This document shows, one piece after another, positions 24,948-35,149 of a stretch of DNA of 64,000 nucleotides; position 1 is the stretch's first letter; every line of letters starts with the position of its first letter. A program made the position numbers and the translations under genes. The DNA lies in the NCBI RefSeq assembly GCF_025398155.2, contig NZ_CP104562.2, positions 4,960,001 to 5,024,000 on the forward strand, given 5' to 3'. Origin of the DNA: Roseateles amylovorans (GTDB lineage: Bacteria; Pseudomonadota; Gammaproteobacteria; Burkholderiales; Burkholderiaceae_C). The notes under the pieces were generated by a model. The model worked only from the letters and a program-made list of their open reading frames with translations. It did not search any database and had not been told where the DNA came from.

Positions 24948-24966
24948 GCGCGCGCCAGGCGCGCGC
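24948..24966 (-). terminator. GC-rich perfect hairpin between czcA and the methyltransferase gene
   Basis: Nine-base perfect arms, GCGCGCGCC and GGCGCGCGC, flank a single base. The site lies about 40 bases after the czcA stop and just upstream of the methyltransferase start. There is no T-run, so it may be a weak or Rho-assisted terminator or simply a stable structure. Confidence 0.4.
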
Positions 24967-25004
24967 CCGAAGGTGAAGCAAGGTCCGGGAGTGTAGTCAG
25001 CTCG

Positions 25005-28187
<3,183 letters not shown>

Positions 28188-28202
28188 GGTGTGCCTGTCC
28201 GA

Positions 28203-29651
28203 TCAATGCGAATGGGTGGCGGCGGCCTTGCCGGCCTGCGCCTTGACGACGAAGCTGCCGGCGGCAACATAGGTCGTGCCCGGCTTCAGACCGTCGAGGA
28301 TCTCCACCCGCTGACCATCGGCCCGCCCGGTGCGCACCGGCTGCGGCAGGAAGCCGCCGGCCGCCTTCACGAAGACCACCGTCTTGTCGGCCATCGTCTG
28401 CACCGCATCGGCGGTGACGGTGACGACCGCGTTGGCTTGAGCCGTCATCACCTCGACGTCGACGAACAAGCCGGGCCGCCAGGCGGCCTGCGGGTTGTCC
28501 AGGGTCACGCGCGCCTGTGCGGTGCGGGTCTGCTCGCCGATGAGGGCGCCGACATAGGCGATCTTTCCAGCGGCGGACTGCTCAAAGGCCGTCGAGCGGA
28601 CGGTCACCGATTCCCCGACCCGCACCGTCGCCAGATCTTTCGCCGGCACATTGATCTGCGCCCAGACCGTGCGCAGGTCCGACAGCGTGAACACGCTGGC
28701 GTCCTCGCGCACCTGTTCCCCGAGCCCGATGTGCTTCTCCACCAGCGTGCCCTCGAACGGCGCGCGGATCTCGAAGCGATTCAGCGTGCCGCTTTCGGCA
28801 CTGGCGCCCACCGCCTGGAGCTTCTGGCGGGCATTGGCCACCGCGATTTCGGTCTCCCGCAGGGCCTGCTCGGCCTGCTGCACATCCTGCTGCGGCGAGA
28901 TCTTTTCCTCCCACAGGCGCTTCTCCCGCTCATAGGTCGTGCGCGCCAGCTGCATGCGCTTTTGCGCCGCCTGCAGCTCCGCGCGCTGGTCCGACACCGA
29001 CGAGCTGCTCAGCACCGCCAGCACCTGCCCCTTGCGGACCACCTGGCCGAGCGTCACCGGCACCGACTCCACCACCCCGCTGACGCGCGGCACGATGTGG
29101 GCGGTGCGGTCCTCGTTGAAACGGATCTCGCCGGGCAGCCGGAAGCCGGAGCGGATCACCGCGGCCTTGGCCACATCCAGCGTCACGCCGGCGGTCTTGA
29201 GCTGCGCGTCGGTCAGGGGAATGACCTCCTCATGGGCGTCCTGGGCCTCGCCCTTGGCCTGGCCGGTGGCCTCGGGTTTGCCGTGGCCGTCCTTGTCCTG
29301 CGCCCTGTCGCCGCCATGGCCCTGCGCCTTGGCGGCGGGCTCGTGATGCTCAGCATCCGCATGGGACTTGGCATCGGAATGACCGTGCCCATCGTCCTTG
29401 GGGTTGGCGCTGGTTTTGGCACTGTTCTTGGACGTGGCCTTCTCGTCGCCGTGATGCTCGGCATCGTCGTGGCCCTTGGCTTCTTCATGGCCATGCCCGT
29501 GCGCATCTTCCGAGCCGGACGATGAGGCGCCCATCGACAGGATGCCGATGGCCGCAGCACCGCCCATCAGCAGGATGACGGCGATGGCAATGAGCTGCCG
29601 TTTGCCCAGGCCGAGGCGTGGGCGGTTGTTTTGTTCAGCGTATTTGTTCAT
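28203..29651 (-). CDS. czcB: CzcB periplasmic adaptor with histidine-rich insert
   Basis: 482 residues. One N-terminal membrane anchor (LIAIAVILLMGGAAAIGILS) is followed at about residues 48-140 by an extended His/Asp/Lys-rich segment (DAHGHGHEEAKGHDDAEHH and similar, with more than 15 His). The canonical adaptor comes next: lipoyl halves (RVSGVVESVPVTLGQVVRKG), a long alpha-hairpin (AELQAAQKRMQLARTTYEREKRL) and a beta-barrel (EIRAPFEGTLVEKHIGLGEQV). It links CzcA to the outer-membrane CzcC. The His-rich insert probably binds metal in the periplasm and is longer than in most CzcB proteins. It lies 23 bases after czcC and 15 before czcA. Confidence 0.95.
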   Translation of the reverse strand: MNKYAEQNNRPRLGLGKRQLIAIAVILLMGGAAAIGILSMGASSSGSEDAHGHGHEEAKGHDDAEHHGDEKATSKNSAKTSANPKDDGHGHSDAKSHADAEHHEPAAKAQGHGGDRAQDKDGHGKPEATGQAKGEAQDAHEEVIPLTDAQLKTAGVTLDVAKAAVIRSGFRLPGEIRFNEDRTAHIVPRVSGVVESVPVTLGQVVRKGQVLAVLSSSSVSDQRAELQAAQKRMQLARTTYEREKRLWEEKISPQQDVQQAEQALRETEIAVANARQKLQAVGASAESGTLNRFEIRAPFEGTLVEKHIGLGEQVREDASVFTLSDLRTVWAQINVPAKDLATVRVGESVTVRSTAFEQSAAGKIAYVGALIGEQTRTAQARVTLDNPQAAWRPGLFVDVEVMTAQANAVVTVTADAVQTMADKTVVFVKAAGGFLPQPVRTGRADGQRVEILDGLKPGTTYVAAGSFVVKAQAGKAAATHSH

Positions 29652-29674
29652 GATCGATTCGGTGAGGCCGCCGG

Positions 29675-31039
29675 TCAGGGGCGGTCGTTGTCGGCGCCGA
29701 GCAGGCGGTCGAGTTCGGCGGACAGCCGATGGGCCTGGGACAGCGCGGTGAAGAACTGACCGCGGGCCTGCAGCAGCGTGCGTTGGGCATCCAGCACATC
29801 CAGGAAGCCGAACTTGCCGAGCTCGAAGCCGCGGCGTGCGGCGTCATAGGCGGCCTGGGCGCCGGGCAGCACGTCGCGTCGCAGCGCGGTGATTTCCTCG
29901 CCGCGCGCCTGCAGTTCGTCGGCGGCATGAAGCGCCTCGGCGCGCACGCGCATCGCCTCGGCCTCGGCCATCGCCTGGGCGGCGTCGCGGCGGCGCAGGG
30001 CTTCTCGCTGGGCGCCCTGGTTGCGATCCAGCAGCGGGATCGGAATGGAGACGCTGATCATCGGCGCGGTGCGGCCCGCACCGGCCTCGCGCTTGCCGCC
30101 CAGACCCACGGTCACATCCGGCACGCCGCGGGCACGCTCCAGATCGAAAGCCGCGCCGGCCCGCTCCACTTCCATCCGCGCCAGGCGGACCGCCGGCGAG
30201 TGGTCGATGCGGTCGGCCAACACCTGTTCATCGGGCGGAAGGGGAATGGCGTCGGCACTGCCGTCCAAGGCGGCCACGCTGTCGGGGCTCACCCCCATCA
30301 CCAGCGCCAGTGTGCGGAAAGCGGCGCGGCGTGCCACCTGCGCCTGCTGCAGCTCGATGCGGGCGGTGGATTCGGCGACTCGGGCACGGGTTTCCTCGGT
30401 CGGCGACACCTTGCCGGCGGTCACGCGGCGTGCCACCGCCTCGGTGCCGCTGCTGGCCAGGCCGAGCGAGGCCTCCGCCATCCGGACGCGCTCCGAGGCG
30501 ATCAGGGCCTCGAAGTAGGCCTGAATGGTGGCGCTGCGAAGCGCTGCGCGCCGCGCCTGCAGGGTCAATGCAGAAAGGTCACGACCTCGCTGGGCCAACG
30601 CCATGCGCGCGGCCCGCTTGCCACCGAGCTCGAAGGTCTGACTGAGCATCACCGTGCTGGTGCGGGACTCCCGGCGGGTGTCCTCTTGCTCGATGCCGAG
30701 GATGGGATTGGGCATGGCGCCGGCCTGGCGCACTGCGCCCTCACCGGCCTCGACCTCATAACCCGCCGCGCGCAGCGACGGGTTGTGGCTGAGCGCGGTC
30801 TGGATGGCCGCCTGCAGCGTCAGCGGCGCGGCAACGGCTTGGCGGGGGGAATGGTGTGGGTCAGCGGTCGCCGCCGCGGGCGCGGTGGGTGCGGTGGGTG
30901 CGGGAGTTGCCGCGTCAGTGGCGGGCGACGTGCTGGGCGTGGCGCCGGGCAAGGCAGGCGTGGCAGGCACGTCCGACTGTCCGAACGCGGGCGTGCAGAG
31001 GAGTGCCGCCATCGCCAGGGGCACAAGAGATCGATGCAT
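29675..31039 (-). CDS. czcC: CzcC outer-membrane efflux channel (TolC family)
   Basis: 454 residues with a signal peptide (LVPLAMAALLCTPAFGQ) and a low-complexity Pro/Ala/Thr stretch at 25-65. Two long OEP repeats then carry the usual phrases 'AIQTALSHNPSLRAAGYEVEA', 'QTFELGGKRAARMALAQRG' and 'VSIPIPLLDRNQGAQREA'. It forms the trimeric outer-membrane exit duct for the CzcCBA pump. Preceded by czcI and followed closely by czcB. The family and assignment are secure from sequence and order. Confidence 0.94.
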   Translation of the reverse strand: MHRSLVPLAMAALLCTPAFGQSDVPATPALPGATPSTSPATDAATPAPTAPTAPAAATADPHHSPRQAVAAPLTLQAAIQTALSHNPSLRAAGYEVEAGEGAVRQAGAMPNPILGIEQEDTRRESRTSTVMLSQTFELGGKRAARMALAQRGRDLSALTLQARRAALRSATIQAYFEALIASERVRMAEASLGLASSGTEAVARRVTAGKVSPTEETRARVAESTARIELQQAQVARRAAFRTLALVMGVSPDSVAALDGSADAIPLPPDEQVLADRIDHSPAVRLARMEVERAGAAFDLERARGVPDVTVGLGGKREAGAGRTAPMISVSIPIPLLDRNQGAQREALRRRDAAQAMAEAEAMRVRAEALHAADELQARGEEITALRRDVLPGAQAAYDAARRGFELGKFGFLDVLDAQRTLLQARGQFFTALSQAHRLSAELDRLLGADNDRP

Positions 31040-31140
31040 CGAAGACTCCAGGGTTGTGGAAACAACGCGGATTTCGACGAGTGCAGCGCGGCGCGTGCCG
31101 CGGGATCAGGAGATCGGGGAGGAGGTGCTGCGCTCGCCGG

Positions 31141-31554
31141 TCAGGCGAGCCAGTTGGGACGCTCGGGATGGTCCGGTGCGCGGGACTTGAACGAGAGCGC
31201 GGCGACGGCGTCCACGCCCATGCGGGCGGGAATCACATCCACGGCGCAGGCGCCATGGACCGGCTTGGCGCTGCCGAAATGGCAGGTGCCGCAATCACCA
31301 TCTGCGGACAGCTTGGTGAGCTTGACGCTGCCGTCGGCATGGCCGTTGACCTTGCTGGTCTTGTCGCTCGGGTCGCTCGTCTTGGCGCTCGTCTTGGAAG
31401 TCGCGTCGACGCCGCTGTCGCGGTGCTGATGCGTGTGGTGCCCGAAATGGGCGGCGCGCGGGCTGGCCTCATGCTGGCAATACGTCGCAGCCACGCCCCA
31501 GCTGAACTGGAGTGGCAGGACAAGCAGCAGGAAGACATGGATCCAGCGACGCAT
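31141..31554 (-). CDS. czcI: CzcI-like periplasmic metal-resistance protein
   Basis: 137 residues with a signal peptide (MRRWIHVFLLLVLPLQFSWG) followed by 'ATYCQHE' and 'HFGHHTHQH', the hallmark of CzcI/cobalt-zinc-cadmium resistance accessory proteins. It also has a CxxC (GDCGTCHFG). A Ser/Lys/Thr/Asp linker separates the two. CzcI modulates expression or function of the Czc pump in Cupriavidus; the exact mechanism is not settled. It is first in the czcICBA operon, 101 bases before czcC. No czcRS two-component pair lies adjacent. Confidence 0.88.
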   Translation of the reverse strand: MRRWIHVFLLLVLPLQFSWGVAATYCQHEASPRAAHFGHHTHQHRDSGVDATSKTSAKTSDPSDKTSKVNGHADGSVKLTKLSADGDCGTCHFGSAKPVHGACAVDVIPARMGVDAVAALSFKSRAPDHPERPNWLA

Positions 31555-31640
31555 GCGGCGATTCTAGGGGGCGAAGCTCGTCAAAGGGAAATCCTTCCGG
31601 TGGCAGCACCAAGGAGGGCGGCAAGAACGCATGGTCAGCG

Positions 31641-31682
31641 GATCAGGCGGATCAGGCGGATCAGGCGGATCACGAGGATCAC
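31641..31682. repeat. Tandem 9-bp repeat GATCAGGCG
   Basis: Three perfect copies start at 31641, 31650 and 31659, followed by GATCACGAG and GATCACTCC. Located upstream of czcI, outside any supported gene. Confidence 0.75.
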
Positions 31683-31795
31683 TCCCGGGCCAGGCCCCCC
31701 TTCATCGGCGAGATGACGGGACACCGCGCGTTGCCGAGTCAGCGACCAAGCAGACGATGCTGTCGTCAGACACTGGGGCCGCAGCCGCTGCCCGC

Positions 31796-31819
31796 GCCAT
31801 CGCCATCGCCATCGCCATC
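31796..31819. repeat. (GCCATC)4 hexanucleotide repeat
   Basis: Four perfect tandem copies, upstream of the hypothetical gene at 31918 and divergent czcI. Non-coding as far as I can see. Confidence 0.75.
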
Positions 31820-31917
31820 GCGAGGCTGCATTTCCGAGACAGCGGCAGTGGCGCGGCGGGTGGGCGGGGCATCTCGCCGGTAGGATGGCCGCATCCCCCC
31901 TTTCATTCGATCGCCGC

Positions 31918-32325
31918 ATGACCACGCAGCTCATCCTTTTCCGACTCTCCATTCGGAGCAGCTACACCGCCAACACCGAGGAGGCCGCGACCGAGGATGA
32001 GTTCGACACCATCCAGTTCTTTGCGGCGCAAGGGTCGGCGTGGCGCATCAAGACCTTCGCCACCGATCAGGATGTGCACATCTGGTCGCTGGACGGCGGC
32101 GAGATCGGCGACCTGGTGGAGCTGGCGGTCAGCAACACCGAGGCCAACTACGGCGACGTGCTGGAGGAAGGCTATATCCTCGACTCGGACACCGGCCTGG
32201 ACGGCCTGCGCGAACAGCTCACGCTGCGCGGACTGGCACCGAACCTCAAGGAAACCGCCTTCGGCGCTGCGTTCTGGACGGCGCCGGGCACCGACTATCG
32301 GACCCGGTCAAGACCCGGCAATTGA
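31918..32325 (+). CDS. Small acidic hypothetical protein
   Basis: 135 residues from ATG 31918 (an in-frame ATG at 31885 would add 11 residues). Soluble and acidic, with no signal peptide or membrane helix. Content looks like a compact alpha/beta domain (TQLILFRLSIRSSYTANTEE; IKTFATDQDVHIWSLDGGEIGDLVEL). The codon use and aromatic/acidic balance are those of a real protein, but I do not recognise a family. It stands alone between the czc operon and the BigR-like gene; no function is proposed. Confidence 0.65.
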   Translation: MTTQLILFRLSIRSSYTANTEEAATEDEFDTIQFFAAQGSAWRIKTFATDQDVHIWSLDGGEIGDLVELAVSNTEANYGDVLEEGYILDSDTGLDGLREQLTLRGLAPNLKETAFGAAFWTAPGTDYRTRSRPGN

Positions 32326-32465
32326 GGGCAGACCGAGGGGATCCCACCTCGGTGTGAGGGCCGCAGCGGGCAGCGATTCGTGGCCTGCCCCGGCAAACAG
32401 ACTTCCGATGACAAGCACGGACCGTTGGATCACCAGATCGGCATTCATTCACGCCTGCGCCTCAC

Positions 32466-32502
32466 AATTTACTTCTTTATGTTATATCTTTATGTATATT
32501 GA
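32466..32502 (+). promoter_or_regulatory. AT-rich promoter/operator of the bigR-yeeE operon
   Basis: A sharp AT-rich island precedes the regulator gene. It contains the direct repeat TCTTTATGT (32474-32482 and 32487-32495) followed by TATATT (32495-32500), a good -10 candidate. The repeat overlapping the probable promoter is a likely operator for the ArsR-type protein encoded 60 bases downstream (autoregulation is usual for this family). Confidence 0.6.
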
Positions 32503-32556
32503 TGACTAGCGGACAGGCACCGGTGCTGGCCTGCTGCGGCACGGAAGGAATGAGGG

Positions 32557-32877
32557 ATGACCACCGCCCATCTGGACCCGGAAGCCTTGCGCGAAGCGGC
32601 TGCCACGGCCGTCGCAGCCTTGAAGCTGCTGGCCAATGAAGATCGATTGCTGCTGCTGTGCGCGTTGTCACAGCAGGAGTTTTGCGTCAGTGAATTGGAA
32701 GAGCGGCTGGGCATTCGGCAGCCCACGCTCTCCCAGCAACTGGGGGTGCTGCGAAATGAGGAGGTGGTGACCGTGCGCAAGAGTGGCAAGCACGTCTACT
32801 ACCGCATTGCCGATCCGCATTTGGTGACCTTGCTCCACACGCTCTACGCGCTCTATTGCCCGAAGGACCCGTCATGA
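32557..32877 (+). CDS. BigR/SqrR-like ArsR-family persulfide-responsive repressor
   Basis: 106 residues, a winged-helix ArsR regulator (recognition helix IRQPTLSQQLGVLRNE; wing VVTVRKSGKHVYYRI). Two cysteines, C35 (RLLLLC) and C101 (LYALYC), are 66 residues apart, exactly the spacing of the sulfur-sensing Cys pair of BigR (42/108) and SqrR (41/107). A third, C43, lies between. Such proteins release DNA when the pair forms a di- or tetrasulfide. The stop overlaps the next ATG (ATGA at 32874-32877), so it is co-translated with two YeeE/YedE sulfur transport genes, a known BigR-regulon arrangement. Confidence 0.9.
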   Translation: MTTAHLDPEALREAAATAVAALKLLANEDRLLLLCALSQQEFCVSELEERLGIRQPTLSQQLGVLRNEEVVTVRKSGKHVYYRIADPHLVTLLHTLYALYCPKDPS

Positions 32878-33308
32878 TCATCGATTGGCAGGCATTCACG
32901 CCCTGGTCCGCCTTGGCCGGCGGGGCACTGATCGGATTGGCGGCATCGGCGCTGTGGCTGCTGAATGGCCAGATCGCGGGCATCAGCGGGATCCTCGGCT
33001 CGCTGATTCGAGCCCGACCCGGCCGTGCCTGGCGGACCGCGTTCATCATCGGACTGGTCGTCTCGCCCTGGTTGTACGGCGTGTTGGGCATGTCCGTGCC
33101 GGGGCACATCGACGCCGGCCATGGACTGATCGTTCTTGCCGGACTGATCGTGGGCATCGGCACGCGCTACGGCTCTGGCTGTACCAGCGGGCATGGCGTC
33201 TGCGGACTCTCACGGCTGTCGCCCCGGTCGGCGATCGCCACCCTCGCCTTCATGGCCGCCGGATTCGCGACCGTGGCGGTGATCCGGCATCTGGTGGCGC
33301 CCCTGTGA
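32874..33308 (+). CDS. YeeE/YedE family (TsuA-like) sulfur-compound transporter, part 1
   Basis: 144 residues, about four membrane helices (SALAGGALIGLAASALWLL; FIIGLVVSPWLYGVLGM; GLIVLAGLIVGIGTRY; AIATLAFMAAGFATVAVI). The diagnostic half-motif GSGCTSGHGVCGLSRLS near residue 104 is the thiosulfate-transporter signature with conserved cysteines. This is one half of the transporter; the second is encoded next door. Starts within the regulator's stop (ATGA overlap) and ends in a GTGA overlap with the following gene. Likely moves thiosulfate or a related sulfur species across the inner membrane. Confidence 0.9.
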   Translation: MIIDWQAFTPWSALAGGALIGLAASALWLLNGQIAGISGILGSLIRARPGRAWRTAFIIGLVVSPWLYGVLGMSVPGHIDAGHGLIVLAGLIVGIGTRYGSGCTSGHGVCGLSRLSPRSAIATLAFMAAGFATVAVIRHLVAPL

Positions 33309-33757
33309 GGCGTCACGTCATTTGGACGTTGCTCACCATGACGACATTGGCGGCGTTTCTTGCCGGACTCGTGTTTGGTCTCGGGTTGCTGGTCGCTGGC
33401 ATGGCGGATCCGGCCAAGGTCCTGGCCTTCCTGGATGTCTTCGGTCGATGGGACCCCTCGCTGATGCTGGTGATGGGGGGTGCCATCGCCGTTGCCATGC
33501 CGGCGTTTGCGTGGTCGAAGCGCCGTCGCGCGCCGGTGCTCGATGCGGCCTTCCATCTGCCGACCTCACGTCGAATCGACCGCCCTCTGGTCATCGGCAG
33601 CCTGCTGTTCGGCATCGGATGGGGGCTGGTGGGACTCTGTCCTGGCCCGGCCCTGGTGCTGCTGGGCAGCGGCCAGCTGAAAGCGGCGCTCTTTGTCACC
33701 GCGATGGTCGCAGGCATGGCCCTGTATGAATGGTGGTCGGCCTCCCGCGCGAACTGA
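33305..33757 (+). CDS. YeeE/YedE family (TsuA-like) sulfur-compound transporter, part 2
   Basis: 150 residues if started at the GTG (33305) that overlaps the stop of part 1; an ATG at 33338 would shorten it by 11 residues. Membrane helices: FLAGLVFGLGLLVAGMADP, LMLVMGGAIAVAMPAFAW and LVIGSLLFGIGWGLVGLCPG. The 'GWGLVGLCPGPAL' segment is the second-half counterpart of the GCTSGHG motif. Together with part 1 it forms the full DUF395 transporter, which is a single chain in some bacteria. The overlaps make this a tightly coupled three-gene operon. Confidence 0.88.
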   Translation: MRRHVIWTLLTMTTLAAFLAGLVFGLGLLVAGMADPAKVLAFLDVFGRWDPSLMLVMGGAIAVAMPAFAWSKRRRAPVLDAAFHLPTSRRIDRPLVIGSLLFGIGWGLVGLCPGPALVLLGSGQLKAALFVTAMVAGMALYEWWSASRAN

Positions 33758-33841
33758 GGCACCCACTGCGACCCACCCCACCCAGAGCACTCGCCGAGAT
33801 CGTCGCGGCGTGCGTCACAGCCCGAAAATCAAGCCACCAAG

Positions 33842-33891
33842 GCAAAGCGCCACCTCAGTGCCTGATCCGGCACCGTGGGCGGCGCTTTGCG
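33842..33891. terminator. Long inverted repeat after the yeeE operon
   Basis: Ten-base perfect outer arms GCAAAGCGCC / GGCGCTTTGC (33842-33851 and 33882-33891), with an inner GTGCC/GGCAC stem. It sits between two convergent genes (stop 33757 plus, stop 33942 minus), so it probably serves as a bidirectional terminator even though it lacks a long T-run. Confidence 0.55.
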
Positions 33892-33941
33892 TCGACAGAC
33901 GACAGCACGCCGCGCTCACGCGCGACGGCCGGGTCATCGAT

Positions 33942-34232
33942 TTACTTGTGGGCCTTCTTGTCGGCCTCGGCCTTTTCCTTCATGGCCTTGGCATCCGCCT
34001 CCGCCTTTTCATGGGTGGCCTTGGCATCCTTCTCGCATTGCTTTTCGGCGTCGCCGGTCATGCTCTTGCAGGCCTTCTTGGCCGCCTTGTAATCGGCATC
34101 GGCCTGTTTCTTCAGGGCCTTGGCGTCATCCTTGCTGCCCATGGCGGGCGACGACGCAGCCTGGGCAAACGCCGTGGTGGCGCCCAGAGAGAAACAAGTG
34201 GCCACAGCGACCATCAGCAGAGAACGCTTCAT
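33942..34232 (-). CDS. Small Lys-rich periplasmic coiled-coil protein
   Basis: 96 residues from ATG 34232 (AAGGAG six bases upstream; an ATG two codons earlier is too close to that site). Signal peptide MKRSLLMVAVATCFSLGATTAFA, then a mature part that is almost only Lys/Ala/Asp/Glu helix, with two Cys (KKACKSMTGDAEKQC) that may form an internal disulfide. Similar small TolA-like or cell-envelope-annotated proteins are common in Burkholderiales; their function is unknown to me. Confidence 0.8.
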   Translation of the reverse strand: MKRSLLMVAVATCFSLGATTAFAQAASSPAMGSKDDAKALKKQADADYKAAKKACKSMTGDAEKQCEKDAKATHEKAEADAKAMKEKAEADKKAHK

Positions 34233-34595
34233 ATCCATCTCCTTGATAAGTTTCCGATGCTTCAGGGGAGAGACCCACCAACGGTCAATCCCACCAGCGC
34301 ATCAAGACGGCAAGAATCGATCCTCCCTGCCGACATCAGGGACGAACACCGTTTCTGCGGTGCTTCGGAGGTTCAATCCGAAGCAGGCGTGCCGGGCTTG
34401 AAAGGCCGAGTCGGCCAATTCGGCGGATCGGCGGATTCGGCGGATTCGCCGCATCCCACAGATTCCACGGATTCCAGGGATGTGTTCGCTAGCGCACCCG
34501 CGCTATCGTTCCGAACGGATCGCATGCGGCCCTCGATGGCGGACCGAACATCGGAGCGGGGAGCGGGCCGCACCAGAGTCCTCAAGGAGACGATC
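34233..34595. other. Intergenic region with short repeats
   Basis: A divergent gap. Around 34419-34449, GGCGGATTCG repeats three times (first copy degenerate), followed by GATTCCACGGATTCCAGGG. No gene recognised. Confidence 0.45.
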
Positions 34596-35075
34596 ATGAC
34601 CAGCAAGAACACGATCTGCCTGTGGTTCAACGGCACGGCAGAGGAAGCCGCGCACTTCTATGCGCGGACATTTCCGGACAGCGCCGTGACGGCCATTCAT
34701 CGCGCGCCCGGCGACTTTCCCAGCGGCAAGCAAGGCGACGTGCTGACGGTGGAGTTCACCGTCGCCGGCATTCCGTGCATCGGTCTGAACGGGGGCCCGG
34801 CGTTCAGCCCGAGCGAGGCCTTCTCATTTCAGATTGCGACCGACGATCAGGCGGAGACCGACCGGCTCTGGAACGCCATCGTCAGCAACGGCGGACAGGA
34901 AAGCGCCTGCGGCTGGTGCAAGGACAAATGGGGCCTGTCGTGGCAGATCACCCCGCGCGTGCTCTCTGCGGCCTTCACCGGCAGCGACCGCGCCGCTGCG
35001 AAACGTGCATTCGCCGCCATGATGGAGATGACCAAGATCGATGTGGCGGCGATCGAGGTGGCCGTGAAGGGATGA
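34596..35075 (+). CDS. VOC-fold protein (3-demethylubiquinone methyltransferase-type, PhnB-like)
   Basis: 159 residues from ATG 34596 with AGGAG properly placed. One VOC (glyoxalase/bleomycin-like) module: 'TICLWFNGTAEEAAHFYARTFPDSAVTAIHRAP' and 'GIPCIGLNGGPAFSPSEAFSFQIATDDQAETDRLWNAI', then 'WCKDKWGLSWQITPRVL'. This matches the family often annotated as 3-demethylubiquinone-9 3-methyltransferase domain or PhnB, whose members are metal-binding enzymes or scavengers of mostly unknown substrate. Stands alone; converges with the phytochrome gene. Confidence 0.88.
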   Translation: MTSKNTICLWFNGTAEEAAHFYARTFPDSAVTAIHRAPGDFPSGKQGDVLTVEFTVAGIPCIGLNGGPAFSPSEAFSFQIATDDQAETDRLWNAIVSNGGQESACGWCKDKWGLSWQITPRVLSAAFTGSDRAAAKRAFAAMMEMTKIDVAAIEVAVKG

Positions 35076-35149
35076 GGGCGATGAGGTCGGCACGAATCCA
35101 CCCGCCTGGCGCAGCGGGCGGGTTCATGCGCCGGATGGCGGCATCGGCC

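Larger units (their letters stand above)
31555..31917. other. Intergenic region upstream of czcI with two short tandem repeats
   Basis: This divergent gap contains GATCAGGCG repeated three times, plus degenerate copies, at 31641-31682, and GCCATC four times at 31796-31819. No clear promoter, hairpin or conserved small gene. It should contain the czc promoter on the minus strand. Confidence 0.5.
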
